This document shows, in pieces, positions 19,111-27,907 of a stretch of DNA of 64,000 nucleotides. Positions within the stretch are counted from its first letter, which is position 1, and each line of letters begins with the position of its first letter. This DNA comes from Candidatus Uhrbacteria bacterium (GTDB lineage Bacteria; Patescibacteriota; Patescibacteriia; 2-12-FULL-60-25). The stretch is taken from the NCBI GenBank assembly GCA_016222815.1, contig JACRQE010000006.1:62001-126000 (forward strand), written 5' to 3'. Position numbers and translations under genes: made by a program. The notes below the pieces were generated by a model, which saw only the letters and a list, made by a program, of their open reading frames with translations, searched no databases and was not told the origin of the DNA.

Positions 19111-21003
19111 ATGCTTGCGTTTTTTCGTAGTAAAATCATTTTTTTAAGCGTCTGTTCGGTCGCCCTGGTTTCCGTATGGACGGTAAGCCCGGCGTACGCC
19201 GCAACTCCGGTCGTAACGAACGATACCTTCGGTACAAAACAATGGTATCTGGACGCTATCCATGCGCGGGAAGGCTGGGCCATGGCGACAGGCAGCGGCA
19301 GCGTCATCGTGGCCGTGATAGATAGCGGTATGGATCCGGAGCATCCGGACATTAAGTCGAATTTATGGACGAACGCGGGTGAGATACCGGATAACGATAA
19401 AGATGATGACGGAGATGGTTATGTTGACGATGTGCATGGCTGGAATTACGTGAACAACTCGAATGACGTCCGACCCGTGTATGCGGTTGATGGTCTGCGC
19501 GAGGCGTGGTTGCACGGAACCGTGGTGGCGTCGCTCATCGCGGCGGCCGGGAATAATGATGTCGGGATAAGCGGGGTGGCATGGAAAGCGAAAATCATGC
19601 CGTTGGCGGCATTGGGGTCCGACGGTTACGGCAGGGACGATGATATCGTGGAAGCCATACGATACGCGGTTTCCCATGGCGCTGACATCATCAATTTAAG
19701 TTTCGTGGGGGCGGATTTCGATGCGAACCTGGAGCAGGCAGTAAATGAAGCTACGGCGCAGGGTGTGCTGGTGGTCAGCGCGGCCGGCAACAGCGACAAG
19801 AAAGCTGGCGACAATCTGGACTCATCGCCTGGTTATCCGGCGTGCGACAAAGGGGCGGCTGGTCGGGGTACGCTGACGGTTTCGGCGCTGACTCGGGGCG
19901 GCCAACGGGCGCCTTACGCCAATTACGGGAAATGCGTGGATGTCAGCGCGCCGGGCGAAAACTTGTTCGCGGCCCGACCATCTTATGATTCAACGACCAA
20001 CCAGCCGGCAGCCGGTTACGTGGACAACCTGACGGGCACGTCAGTAGCGGCGCCGCTGGTGAGCGGGTTGGCGGTTTTATTGAAATCGAAACATCCGGAA
20101 TGGAAGGCTGACGAACTTGCGCAACGGATTTTGGAGACGACCGATCCTTTAGATTCTTTGCCGGCTGAACTGAAGGGGAAGATGGGGAGCGGGCAGATCA
20201 ACGTGGCTCGCGCTTTGGCGGATGATGCGAAATCGCGGGCGTTAGGCCCCTCCTACCTTGAAGCGGCCGGTCCTGGCCAGGCACCGGAAGTCAGAGTCAT
20301 GGCTCAAGACGGAACGGAGCTCTACAGGTTTGCGGTCGGCGAAACAGGCGACCGACGCGGCGTCCGTGCCTCGTTCGTACGCTGGAGCGGCAGCCGGAAA
20401 CCGGAAATCGCCATATCCACAATTGGCGACCAGACAGGTGCCTGGCGCGTCTATAGGTCAGACGGTGTGTTGGTGGCAGCCGGGAATTTGGGACAGGGTA
20501 TAAAAGGCGGATTGTATTTGGCGGCCCAGGATTTGGATGCAATCGGTGCAGATACGTTGTTTTTGGGTGAAGCGGATGGCCAGCGTGCATGGTTCGTGTC
20601 CGCCAAAGAGCCGAAACCCGTGATGTCCGAGCCGTTCGCATCGAGTGATACCCATGGCATTTCCGCACTATCCGTGGCGCGGCCGATGCTGTCGTTCCTG
20701 GTGACATCGCGGTATGGCGATGGGCAGATGGCGATCGTGGGCAAGAACGGCCAGAAACACGCTTGGGGACAGATCGGGAATAGGAGCGCCCCAAAAAACG
20801 GGTGGCAGAGCCGCCGGGCAATGGACGGACAAGGCGGGCAGGCGTTCGACATCCTGTCCGTGGATGGCAGATTGGTGTTCGTGAATGACGCGGCCGGACT
20901 TAAGCTGACGAAAACCCCGGTCAAATATACGCGATGGGTCCAGATACCTGACGGCGAAGCGCAAGTGAACGGCTGGAGGTATTTCGAGGCTTGGCCGCGG
21001 TGA
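19111..21003 (+). CDS. Secreted S8 subtilisin-like serine protease
   Basis: Signal-like N-terminus; VAVIDSGMDPEHPDI, LHGTVVASLIAA, NLTGTSVAAPLVSGLAVLL. Confidence 0.92.
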   Translation: MLAFFRSKIIFLSVCSVALVSVWTVSPAYAATPVVTNDTFGTKQWYLDAIHAREGWAMATGSGSVIVAVIDSGMDPEHPDIKSNLWTNAGEIPDNDKDDDGDGYVDDVHGWNYVNNSNDVRPVYAVDGLREAWLHGTVVASLIAAAGNNDVGISGVAWKAKIMPLAALGSDGYGRDDDIVEAIRYAVSHGADIINLSFVGADFDANLEQAVNEATAQGVLVVSAAGNSDKKAGDNLDSSPGYPACDKGAAGRGTLTVSALTRGGQRAPYANYGKCVDVSAPGENLFAARPSYDSTTNQPAAGYVDNLTGTSVAAPLVSGLAVLLKSKHPEWKADELAQRILETTDPLDSLPAELKGKMGSGQINVARALADDAKSRALGPSYLEAAGPGQAPEVRVMAQDGTELYRFAVGETGDRRGVRASFVRWSGSRKPEIAISTIGDQTGAWRVYRSDGVLVAAGNLGQGIKGGLYLAAQDLDAIGADTLFLGEADGQRAWFVSAKEPKPVMSEPFASSDTHGISALSVARPMLSFLVTSRYGDGQMAIVGKNGQKHAWGQIGNRSAPKNGWQSRRAMDGQGGQAFDILSVDGRLVFVNDAAGLKLTKTPVKYTRWVQIPDGEAQVNGWRYFEAWPR

Positions 21004-21008
21004 CAAGC

Positions 21009-21032
21009 GGGCGCGATGAGTCACGCCCCTAC
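21009..21032. repeat. Half-element of the TAGGGGC palindromic family
   Basis: GGGCGCGATGAGTCACGCCCCTAC (reverse complement GTAGGGGCGTGACTCATCGCGCCC). Confidence 0.6.
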
Positions 21033-21067
21033 AATGAACTTTGCCCCTGCGCTATAATGCTTTCGCC

Positions 21068-22081
21068 ATGCCACAACAACCAATTTTTGAACGCCGCAAC
21101 GTGCTCGTGACCGGGGGTGCCGGATTCATCGGTTCGCACCTGTGCGAACGCCTGGTCAAAGAAGCGCACGTCATTTGCGTCGACAATTTCATCACGAGTT
21201 CGGTGTCGAACATCGAACACCTGCTCCAGGATCCGAATTTCGAATTCATCAACCACGACATCATCCAGCCGTTGGACCTGGAGAGCCTGCCGGAACTTGA
21301 GCGGTTCAAGTTGCGCTTCCAGGGGATCCAGGAAATCTATCATTTGGCTTGCCCGATCTCCAAGCGGCATTTCGACGATTTCAAGATCGCGACCGTGCTG
21401 ACCAATTCGGTCGGAGTCAAGAACATGCTGGATCTGGCAGTCAAATACCACGCCAAGATCCAATACGCCTCGTCCAGCGTGCTTTACGGACCGCGCCAAC
21501 CGGGCAAGATGCATTATTCCGAGATGGACGAATGCCACATCAACCACATGACCACGCGCGGGGCATATGACGAAGGCAAACGATTTTCCGAGGCCATCCT
21601 GCAGACCTATGCCGACGTCTACGGTTTGGACGTGAAGATCGCGCGCATCTTCCGGACTTACGGCCCAAGGATGAAGATATTCGACGGCAACCTGATCCCG
21701 GACATGGTGCTTTCGGCGCTGGACAATAAAGACATCATCATCGCCGGCGACGAGGAATCGCGGACTTCCATGGCTTTCGTGACCGACATCGTGGACGGCA
21801 TGGTCAGGCTCATGTCCACGCCCGTGGATATCACGCTCCTGAACCTGGGTTCGGACCAGGACGTCCGGCTGGTGGCCATCGCCCAAAAGATACTCCAGCT
21901 CACGGGCTCGGTTTCGCGCGTCCGTTTCGAACCGCCGTTCATGCACCTGACCGAAGTGGGATTGCCGGACATCACCAGAGCGCGCGACATCCTGGGTTGG
22001 TTCCCGCTGGTGCGGCTGGATGACGGATTGCAGCGCATGATCGATTTCTCCAAGTCATATAAGCATCTGATATCGTTTTAA
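21068..22081 (+). CDS. NAD-dependent epimerase/decarboxylase (SDR), tandem copy 1
   Basis: VLVTGGAGFIGSHLCERLVKEAHVICVDNF; start inside the 21041 ORF. Confidence 0.87.
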   Translation: MPQQPIFERRNVLVTGGAGFIGSHLCERLVKEAHVICVDNFITSSVSNIEHLLQDPNFEFINHDIIQPLDLESLPELERFKLRFQGIQEIYHLACPISKRHFDDFKIATVLTNSVGVKNMLDLAVKYHAKIQYASSSVLYGPRQPGKMHYSEMDECHINHMTTRGAYDEGKRFSEAILQTYADVYGLDVKIARIFRTYGPRMKIFDGNLIPDMVLSALDNKDIIIAGDEESRTSMAFVTDIVDGMVRLMSTPVDITLLNLGSDQDVRLVAIAQKILQLTGSVSRVRFEPPFMHLTEVGLPDITRARDILGWFPLVRLDDGLQRMIDFSKSYKHLISF

Positions 22082-22093
22082 TCCCATCCCAAT

Positions 22094-23116
22094 ATGCCAA
22101 ACGGAAGCGAACAGTACGACAAGAAGAATGTTCTCGTGACAGGCGGCGCCGGATTCATCGGTTCGTACCTGTGCGAACATCTGCTTAAGGATTCGCGGGT
22201 CATCTGCGTGGACAACTTCGTGACTTCGCAGGAATCGAATATCGACCACCTGCTCAAGAACCAGGATTTCGAGTTCATCCGGCACGATTTCAACACGCCG
22301 TTCGACCCGGAGATCTTCCCGGAATTGGCGCGGTTCAAGATAAAGTTCCAAGGCATCCAGGAAATCTATCATCTGGCCTGCCCGACCAGCCCCAAGAAAT
22401 TCGACCAATTCAAGATCCAGACGCTTTTGGCCAATTCGCAGGCGGTCAAGAACGCGCTCGATTTGGCCGTGCGTTACCATGCCAAGATCCAGCTCGCGTC
22501 CGCATCCGTGGTCTACGGTCCGAGGAAGCCCGATAACAGCCCGTACAAAGAAGATGATTACGGGATGGTGAATGCGCTTTCGCCGCGCGCCTGCTACGAC
22601 GAAGGCAAGCGCTACGCCGAGACCATGTTCGAGACGTATCGGCAGGTCTATAAACTCGAGACCAAGATAGCGCGCATATTCCGGACATACGGTCCGCGCA
22701 TGCCGCTTTACGACGGACAGATGGTGCCGGATTTCATAACCGACGCTTTGGACAACAAGGACCTGATCATCTACGGCGACGAGACATTCAAGACTTCACT
22801 GACTTACGTCTCGGACATCGTGGATGCCATGGTCAAATTGATGGCCGCGCCGGCGGATATCGGACCCGTGAACCTGGGCAGTGATTTGGACATGCCGCTC
22901 GTGGACGTGGCCCAGCGTGTCATCGAGATGACGGGCTCCACTTCGCGCATCACCTTCGAACCGCCGCTGCTGTTCATGTCGCAATTGGGTTTACCGGATA
23001 TCACGAAAGCCAAAGAAAAATTAGGCTGGCTGCCGCTCGTCCGCCTGGACGAAGGATTGAAGAGGGCAATCGATTATACCGTGGCGCACAAGAGTTTGTT
23101 GGGGTTCAAAATGTAG
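22094..23116 (+). CDS. NAD-dependent epimerase/decarboxylase (SDR), tandem copy 2
   Basis: VLVTGGAGFIGSYLCEHLLKDSRVICVDNF; strongly similar to upstream neighbour. Confidence 0.88.
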   Translation: MPNGSEQYDKKNVLVTGGAGFIGSYLCEHLLKDSRVICVDNFVTSQESNIDHLLKNQDFEFIRHDFNTPFDPEIFPELARFKIKFQGIQEIYHLACPTSPKKFDQFKIQTLLANSQAVKNALDLAVRYHAKIQLASASVVYGPRKPDNSPYKEDDYGMVNALSPRACYDEGKRYAETMFETYRQVYKLETKIARIFRTYGPRMPLYDGQMVPDFITDALDNKDLIIYGDETFKTSLTYVSDIVDAMVKLMAAPADIGPVNLGSDLDMPLVDVAQRVIEMTGSTSRITFEPPLLFMSQLGLPDITKAKEKLGWLPLVRLDEGLKRAIDYTVAHKSLLGFKM

Positions 23117-23120
23117 GGGC

Positions 23121-23208
23121 GGGCTTGGGAATAAATTTTTATCGCTGCGGGTCTCGTTCGGGCATATCTCGAACACATCCTCGCTGATAAAAATTTATTC
23201 CCAAGCCC
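23121..23208. repeat. Long inverted repeat (23-bp perfect arms, 42-bp spacer)
   Basis: GGGCTTGGGAATAAATTTTTATC at 23121-23143; exact reverse complement at 23186-23208. Confidence 0.9.
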
Positions 23209-23240
23209 TTTTGGGAGAGGAAGGAAAAAATATAAAAATT

Positions 23241-23390
23241 GTCGTCCTCCCCGGAGGGGTCGCACGGGACGTGCGAGAGCGTTAGCGAAGGACCTTCAAA
23301 ATAAAACCACCAACGGGATTGGGCTTGTGACGTCTAGCTAGGTGTTCCAACTAGAAGATTCCTCGGCGCTCCAACTTTCCTCGAGATGAC
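23241..23390 (+). repeat. Composite MITE-like repeat, copy 1
   Basis: GTCGTCCTCCCCGGAGGGGTCGCACGGGACGTGCGAGAGCGTTAGCGAAGGACCTTC arm, core, then AAGATTCCTCGGCGCTCC...CCTCGAGATGACA arm. Confidence 0.8.
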
Positions 23391-23401
23391 ATTCTTTAAT
23401 C

Positions 23402-24019
23402 CTATCCGCTTTTGTATTTATACGCCTTCAGCGTCACTCCGCTTATGGTGAGGGGGAAGGAGGAGAATTTGAATTTCTTTGCGCATTCTTTCTGCGCCGC
23501 TTCGGTCAACAGAATCTCGCCGCGTTCGGCTGTGTCTTCGCCGAGTTTGGAGGCGAGGTTCATCTCGTTGCCGTACATATCGTCGCAGGCCAGGAGCGTG
23601 GTGCCGTAGCCGATGCCGATGGAGACGAAGACGTCGCTTTCGTCGGGCGTGGAGAGGTTGGCCACTTCGAGGTCGTGGTTGATTTCGATGGCCGCTGACA
23701 ATGCGTTTTCCGGTTTGGGGAAGACGGCAAAAGCATTGTCGGCTTCGAATTTCACGACCATGCCTTTGTTCTTGGCGATGACTGGCGCGACCACGCGGCG
23801 CATGCGGCGGATCATTGCTAAATAGTGGATGATGCCGTAGCGCTGGACCAGCCGCGAAAAGCCGGACATGTCCAGGATGAGGATGGCGACTTTTTTATCG
23901 AAGGTCTTCTTGATTTTGGCGTCGAGTGTCTTGGCGCGTTCCGGATGCTCCACGCGTTCGTTAAGCAGTTTATCCAGTACAGCGCAGGAAGGGAGGGATG
24001 AAAGCGGATTTTTTGGCAT
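23402..24019 (-). CDS. Class III adenylate/guanylate cyclase-like domain protein
   Basis: AILILDMSGFSRLVQRYG, GMVVKFEADNAFAVFP, GNEMNLASKLGED. Confidence 0.75.
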   Translation of the reverse strand: MPKNPLSSLPSCAVLDKLLNERVEHPERAKTLDAKIKKTFDKKVAILILDMSGFSRLVQRYGIIHYLAMIRRMRRVVAPVIAKNKGMVVKFEADNAFAVFPKPENALSAAIEINHDLEVANLSTPDESDVFVSIGIGYGTTLLACDDMYGNEMNLASKLGEDTAERGEILLTEAAQKECAKKFKFSSFPLTISGVTLKAYKYKSG

Positions 24020-24062
24020 ATGCCAGGAGTTTAGCAGGATTTCTGGATAGCTTGAAATGCGA

Positions 24063-24093
24063 AACCCCCGATGCGAGATTGCATTCGGGGGTT
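24063..24093 (-). terminator. Intrinsic terminator-like hairpin
   Basis: AACCCCCGATGC-GAGATT-GCATTCGGGGGTT. Confidence 0.65.
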
Positions 24094-24113
24094 GAGAGGC
24101 GGTACTCAGCTGC

Positions 24114-24509
24114 TCAGTCTTCGATGACCCAGCTGATATCGACGGATCCTGTACCTTGGGACATGTTCAGCTTGCCGAAGAACCATCTTTTCGAATGGGC
24201 TCTCCAGAACTTTCCGTCAATCCGATGTATTATCGGCTCTTTCATGCAGCCTTCGATTATCCAGTTCTCGTCACGCCTTTGAGTGCTTGGGTCGTCGGGG
24301 TTTTTAGGACCGCCGAGCAACGAGATGGCTGCAGATATCGTGATTTCACCTGCTGGGACGCGAGTATGACGTCGTGCGTCCAGCTTGCCGGTGAGCTGGA
24401 TCCAGGCGCGGTCGTCTTGTCCAAAAGTCGAAAGACTTTCGAGATAGGGCTGAAGGGTACGTGGTGCGTTGCTGAAAGCGAATTGCAGCGTGTAGACCAT
24501 TGTGCTCAT
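24114..24509 (-). CDS. Hypothetical protein (131 aa)
   Basis: Internal start MSTMVYTLQF with strong SD GGAGGTCGCAAATG; longer 24114..25205 ORF overlaps the 24583 GT gene. Confidence 0.65.
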   Translation of the reverse strand: MSTMVYTLQFAFSNAPRTLQPYLESLSTFGQDDRAWIQLTGKLDARRHTRVPAGEITISAAISLLGGPKNPDDPSTQRRDENWIIEGCMKEPIIHRIDGKFWRAHSKRWFFGKLNMSQGTGSVDISWVIED

Positions 24510-24534
24510 TTGCGACCTCCATTGCGGATTGGAG

Positions 24535-24563
24535 TTTATCCCATAAATTGGCAAAAATGTCAA
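24535..24563 (-). promoter_or_regulatory. Predicted promoter for the 24509 minus-strand gene
   Basis: Minus strand TTGACA, 17-nt spacer, GATAAA. Confidence 0.5.
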
Positions 24564-24582
24564 TAGACTGTAAGCTAGTCCC

Positions 24583-25263
24583 ATGCGCGTAATTGCCGTG
24601 ATTCCAGCCTTAAATGAGGCGGCGCGGATAGGGGAAACTGTCCAAAAAGTGAGGTCGTACGTGGACGGCGTGGTTGTGGTTGACGATGGATCGGTAGATG
24701 CCACGGCGGAAGCGGCCAGGGCGGACGGAGTGACAGTGCTTAAACATGTCATCAACCGCGGCCAGGGGGCGGGGCTCAAGACTGGGACAGAGGCGGCGCT
24801 TTTGCTCGGCGCGGATGTCGTCGTGCATATAGACGCTGACGGACAGCATGACCCGTCGTTTATCCCGGCGCTGGTCGAGCCCATCAAAGCGGGTGACGCG
24901 GATGTGGTCATGGGTTCGAGGTTCATGGGGCTGCAGGCGGTGGGGGTGCCTTTCTCGCGCAAGCTCCTGCACCGCGCCATCAGGATCTTCAACTCTTTGG
25001 TCATGGGCATCCCGCGAAAACTCACGGATCCGCAGAGCGGTTTGCGCGCCATGAACGATAAAGCGGCACGCAATCTGGACTTCAAACAGGATCGCATGGC
25101 GCATTGCTCCGAACTCCTGCGTCTCATCACGCGGTCAGATCTGCGTTGGCAGGAGGTGCCGGTGAGGGTCGTATACTCCGAAGACACTCTGGCGAAAGGC
25201 AACAAGAATATGGATGCGGTGAAGATAGCGTGGCAGTTGTTGTTGGGTATGTTTGATAGATAA
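24583..25263 (+). CDS. Glycosyltransferase family 2
   Basis: VIPALNEAARIGETVQKV, VVVDDGSVDATAE, HIDADGQHDPSF. Confidence 0.92.
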   Translation: MRVIAVIPALNEAARIGETVQKVRSYVDGVVVVDDGSVDATAEAARADGVTVLKHVINRGQGAGLKTGTEAALLLGADVVVHIDADGQHDPSFIPALVEPIKAGDADVVMGSRFMGLQAVGVPFSRKLLHRAIRIFNSLVMGIPRKLTDPQSGLRAMNDKAARNLDFKQDRMAHCSELLRLITRSDLRWQEVPVRVVYSEDTLAKGNKNMDAVKIAWQLLLGMFDR

Positions 25264-25265
25264 AT

Positions 25266-25607
25266 ATGCTAATCCAAATCGTTTTGATCGCCATCTTGCT
25301 CGGCGCGCTGTACGTGACGTGGAAGCGTTCGAGGCAGAACGTCATCACGCCGCCCGAAGCCGTGTTGTGGAGCTTGCTGTGGATCGGCGCTGGAGTCGTC
25401 ATCGCGTTGCCGCAGACGGCTACGTTAGCCGCGAACTTCTTTGGCGTAGGCCGCGGGTCGGATTTCGTGATTTACGGTTCCGTGGTGCTGCTCTTCGTGC
25501 TGATATTCAAGATCTTCATCGCCCTCGACCGCGTGGAACGGAAAATCACGGATCTGGTGCGGCGCGATGCGTTGCGGGATTTGCCGAAACATGAACGGAA
25601 AGATTGA
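25266..25607 (+). CDS. DUF2304 family membrane protein
   Basis: Small TM protein beside a GT2 gene; PPEAVLWSLLWIGAG...LFKIFIALDRVERKITDLVRRDAL-type pattern. Confidence 0.75.
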   Translation: MLIQIVLIAILLGALYVTWKRSRQNVITPPEAVLWSLLWIGAGVVIALPQTATLAANFFGVGRGSDFVIYGSVVLLFVLIFKIFIALDRVERKITDLVRRDALRDLPKHERKD

Positions 25608-26676
25608 ACCACGAGTGGACGTCATCGTCCTGCTCTTCAAGAACGCGCAATTCATGCCGGCGTTGTTTTCGGGTTTTGCCGAACTTGATTATCCGCGCGA
25701 AAAAATAACTTTGCATCTGGTGGATAACGGACCGGAAGATGGATCGTTGGTCGAAGCGCGACGGCAAATCTCGGAGCTTTCGGATAAGCTGCCACAGATA
25801 GTCGTCCACGAACCGGGGAAAAATACGGGATTCACGGGCGGGAACAATCTGGTGACGCGCGAACTCCTGGCTTGTCCCGGCGAATATATTTATCTCTTGA
25901 ATGGAGATGCGACATTCGAGCCGACGGCGTTGAAAGAGGCGGTGGAAGCCGCGGAGAACGATTTGAAGATTGGCGCAGTACAATCGCTTTTGGTGCTGCA
26001 GCAGAATCCAGATGAGATAAATTCGGAAGGAAATGCGCTCCATTATCTAGGATTCGGTTATTGCCTTGGGTACCACAAGAGGCGTACGGAAGCGCCGAAG
26101 GACGTCGTGGACATCGCATATCCTTCCGGCGCCGGCGTGCTGTTGCGGAACAGCGTGTTGGAAAAGGTCGGATTATTCGACGAGGCACTGATTGCGTACC
26201 ACGAGGATTTGGATTTGGGCTGGCGTATCCGGTTGGCCGGTTACCGCGTTGTTTTGGCGCCGCGGAGCGTTGTCAGGCATTATTATGAATTCTCCCGTTC
26301 CATCTCCAAGTGGTATTTGATGGAGCGCAACCGGATGATTGTGTTGTTCAAGAATTACAAGATCGCTACGCTCGTTTGGCTTTTGCCGCAGCTCGTCGCG
26401 TCCGAAGCGGCGCTTCTCGTCTTCGCTATCGTGAAAGGCTGGTGGAGTGATAAGCTGCGCGTCTATGGTTATATGCTCAAGCCATCGACCTGGAAATATG
26501 TCGGTGAGGAGCGGCGTAAAGTGAACGGATTGCGGAAAGCCAAAGACAGAAAGATCCTGGAGCTGACCGTACCGACCATTGCTTACCAGGACGTGGAAAG
26601 CTGGCCGGTCAAGGTTTTTCTGAATCCTGTGGGCAAAGTTTTGCATTGGCTGACCAGGGTCGTGGTTTTTTGGTGA
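25591..26676 (+). CDS. Glycosyltransferase family 2 (rhamnosyltransferase-like)
   Basis: VDVIVLLFKNAQFMPALFSG, NTGFTGGNN, GLFDEALIAYHEDLDLGWRIRLAGYR; ATG at 25591 overlaps DUF2304 end. Confidence 0.87.
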   Translation: MNGKIEPRVDVIVLLFKNAQFMPALFSGFAELDYPREKITLHLVDNGPEDGSLVEARRQISELSDKLPQIVVHEPGKNTGFTGGNNLVTRELLACPGEYIYLLNGDATFEPTALKEAVEAAENDLKIGAVQSLLVLQQNPDEINSEGNALHYLGFGYCLGYHKRRTEAPKDVVDIAYPSGAGVLLRNSVLEKVGLFDEALIAYHEDLDLGWRIRLAGYRVVLAPRSVVRHYYEFSRSISKWYLMERNRMIVLFKNYKIATLVWLLPQLVASEAALLVFAIVKGWWSDKLRVYGYMLKPSTWKYVGEERRKVNGLRKAKDRKILELTVPTIAYQDVESWPVKVFLNPVGKVLHWLTRVVVFW

Positions 26677-26677
26677 T

Positions 26678-27817
26678 ATGAAAGTACTCCATCTCTCATG
26701 CGTGGCGCCGCCCCAAATTGGGGGCATCGGCAAAGTCGCAGCCCAAGAGGTTGGGCTTTTACGCGCTCGCGGTGTGGAGGCGGAGTTGGTTTCGGTTGTA
26801 GGGGCGCGGTTTCCGCGCCCAGGGCTGGGAGACCCAGCCCCTACGGAATACATCAAATTCCTGCCAACATTGTGGCAGATCGGTAACGCGTCGATGATCG
26901 CACCATGGAAGCTGTTGCCATATCTCAAGCGGGCTGACGTCGTGCATCTGCATTATCCTTTTTACGGCACTGACCTGGAGATAGACTTCTTCAAATTTTT
27001 AGGCGCCATAAAAAAGTTGGTCGTGACTTTGCATATGGACGCGGATGTCAGCGGCTGGCGCGGTGCGGTTAACCGTGTCCATCGCCACACCCTGCAGGAG
27101 CTCGTACTTCATTCGGCCGATGCGCTGCTGGTCAGTTCGCTCGATTATGCGGAGCACTCGTCGTACAAAAAATTCATCATGTCGCCGAAGATGCATGAAC
27201 TGCCGTTCGGTGTGGATGAGGAGAGGTTCGCACCAGGTGAAAGGAATCCGGCGAAGTTCGGAATACCGTCGGACGCGAAAGTCGTGACTTTCGTCGGGGG
27301 CATGGATAAGCCGCATGCTTTCAAGGGCGTGGACGTTTTGCTTAAAGCATTCAAACAGTTGCCGCAGAATACCTGGATGGTTTTGGGAGGCGAGGGCGAA
27401 TTGCGTCCGGAGTTCGAGAAGCTTGCGAATGAGCTCGGTGTCGCGGATCGCGTAAAGTTTGTGGGTCGAGTAGCGGAAAAGGATTTGCCGGACGTGTATC
27501 GAGTCGGCGATGTGTTCGCGTTCCCGTCCACCTCGGGCGCTGAAGCGTTCGGGTTGGTGGCTTTGGAGGCTCAGGCGTGCGGTGTGCCGGTCGTGGCTTC
27601 GGATTTGCCGGGTGTGCGCACCGTAGTCGAAGACCGGGTAACGGGATTGCTGACGCCGGCGGGGAACGTGGATGAATTGGCGGCGCATCTGCGTTTAATC
27701 TTGGAAAATCATGGGATGAGGGATGAGATGGGAACCGCGGCGCGCAAAAGAGTCTTGGAGAAATTCACTTGGACGAAGCATGTAGAGGGGTTGATGGAAA
27801 TTTATGAAAATATCTGA
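26678..27817 (+). CDS. Glycosyltransferase family 4, with in-frame repeat insertion
   Basis: PPQIGGIGKVAAQEV, VTFVGGMDKPHAFKGVDVLLKA, FAFPSTSGAEAFGLVALEAQACGVPVVAS; loop GARFPRPGLGDPAPT encoded by palindromic element. Confidence 0.92.
   Translation: MKVLHLSCVAPPQIGGIGKVAAQEVGLLRARGVEAELVSVVGARFPRPGLGDPAPTEYIKFLPTLWQIGNASMIAPWKLLPYLKRADVVHLHYPFYGTDLEIDFFKFLGAIKKLVVTLHMDADVSGWRGAVNRVHRHTLQELVLHSADALLVSSLDYAEHSSYKKFIMSPKMHELPFGVDEERFAPGERNPAKFGIPSDAKVVTFVGGMDKPHAFKGVDVLLKAFKQLPQNTWMVLGGEGELRPEFEKLANELGVADRVKFVGRVAEKDLPDVYRVGDVFAFPSTSGAEAFGLVALEAQACGVPVVASDLPGVRTVVEDRVTGLLTPAGNVDELAAHLRLILENHGMRDEMGTAARKRVLEKFTWTKHVEGLMEIYENI
26798..26844. repeat. TAGGGGC palindromic element inside CDS
   Basis: GTAGGGGCGCGGTTTCCGCGCCCAGGGCTGGGAGACCCAGCCCCTAC. 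Confidence 0.88.
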
Positions 27818-27821
27818 TTGT

Positions 27822-27890
27822 AAGATTCCCCGGTTGAACCGTGGAATGACAGAAAAAAATTGTCGTCCCACGGCTTGACCGGGGGACCTT
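27822..27890. repeat. Intergenic inverted-arm repeat of the GGTCC/GACGAC family
   Basis: AAGATTCCCCGGTTGAACCGTGGAATGACA-N-TGTCGTCCCACGGCTTGACCGGGGGACCTT. Confidence 0.75.
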
Positions 27891-27907
27891 ACCTAGTGAA
27901 TGTTTCT

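Noticed and set aside
24114-25205. 363-aa minus ORF as annotated in the track
   Set aside because: Its N-terminal two thirds is antisense to the GT2 gene; the internal ATG at 24509 has an excellent SD and promoter.
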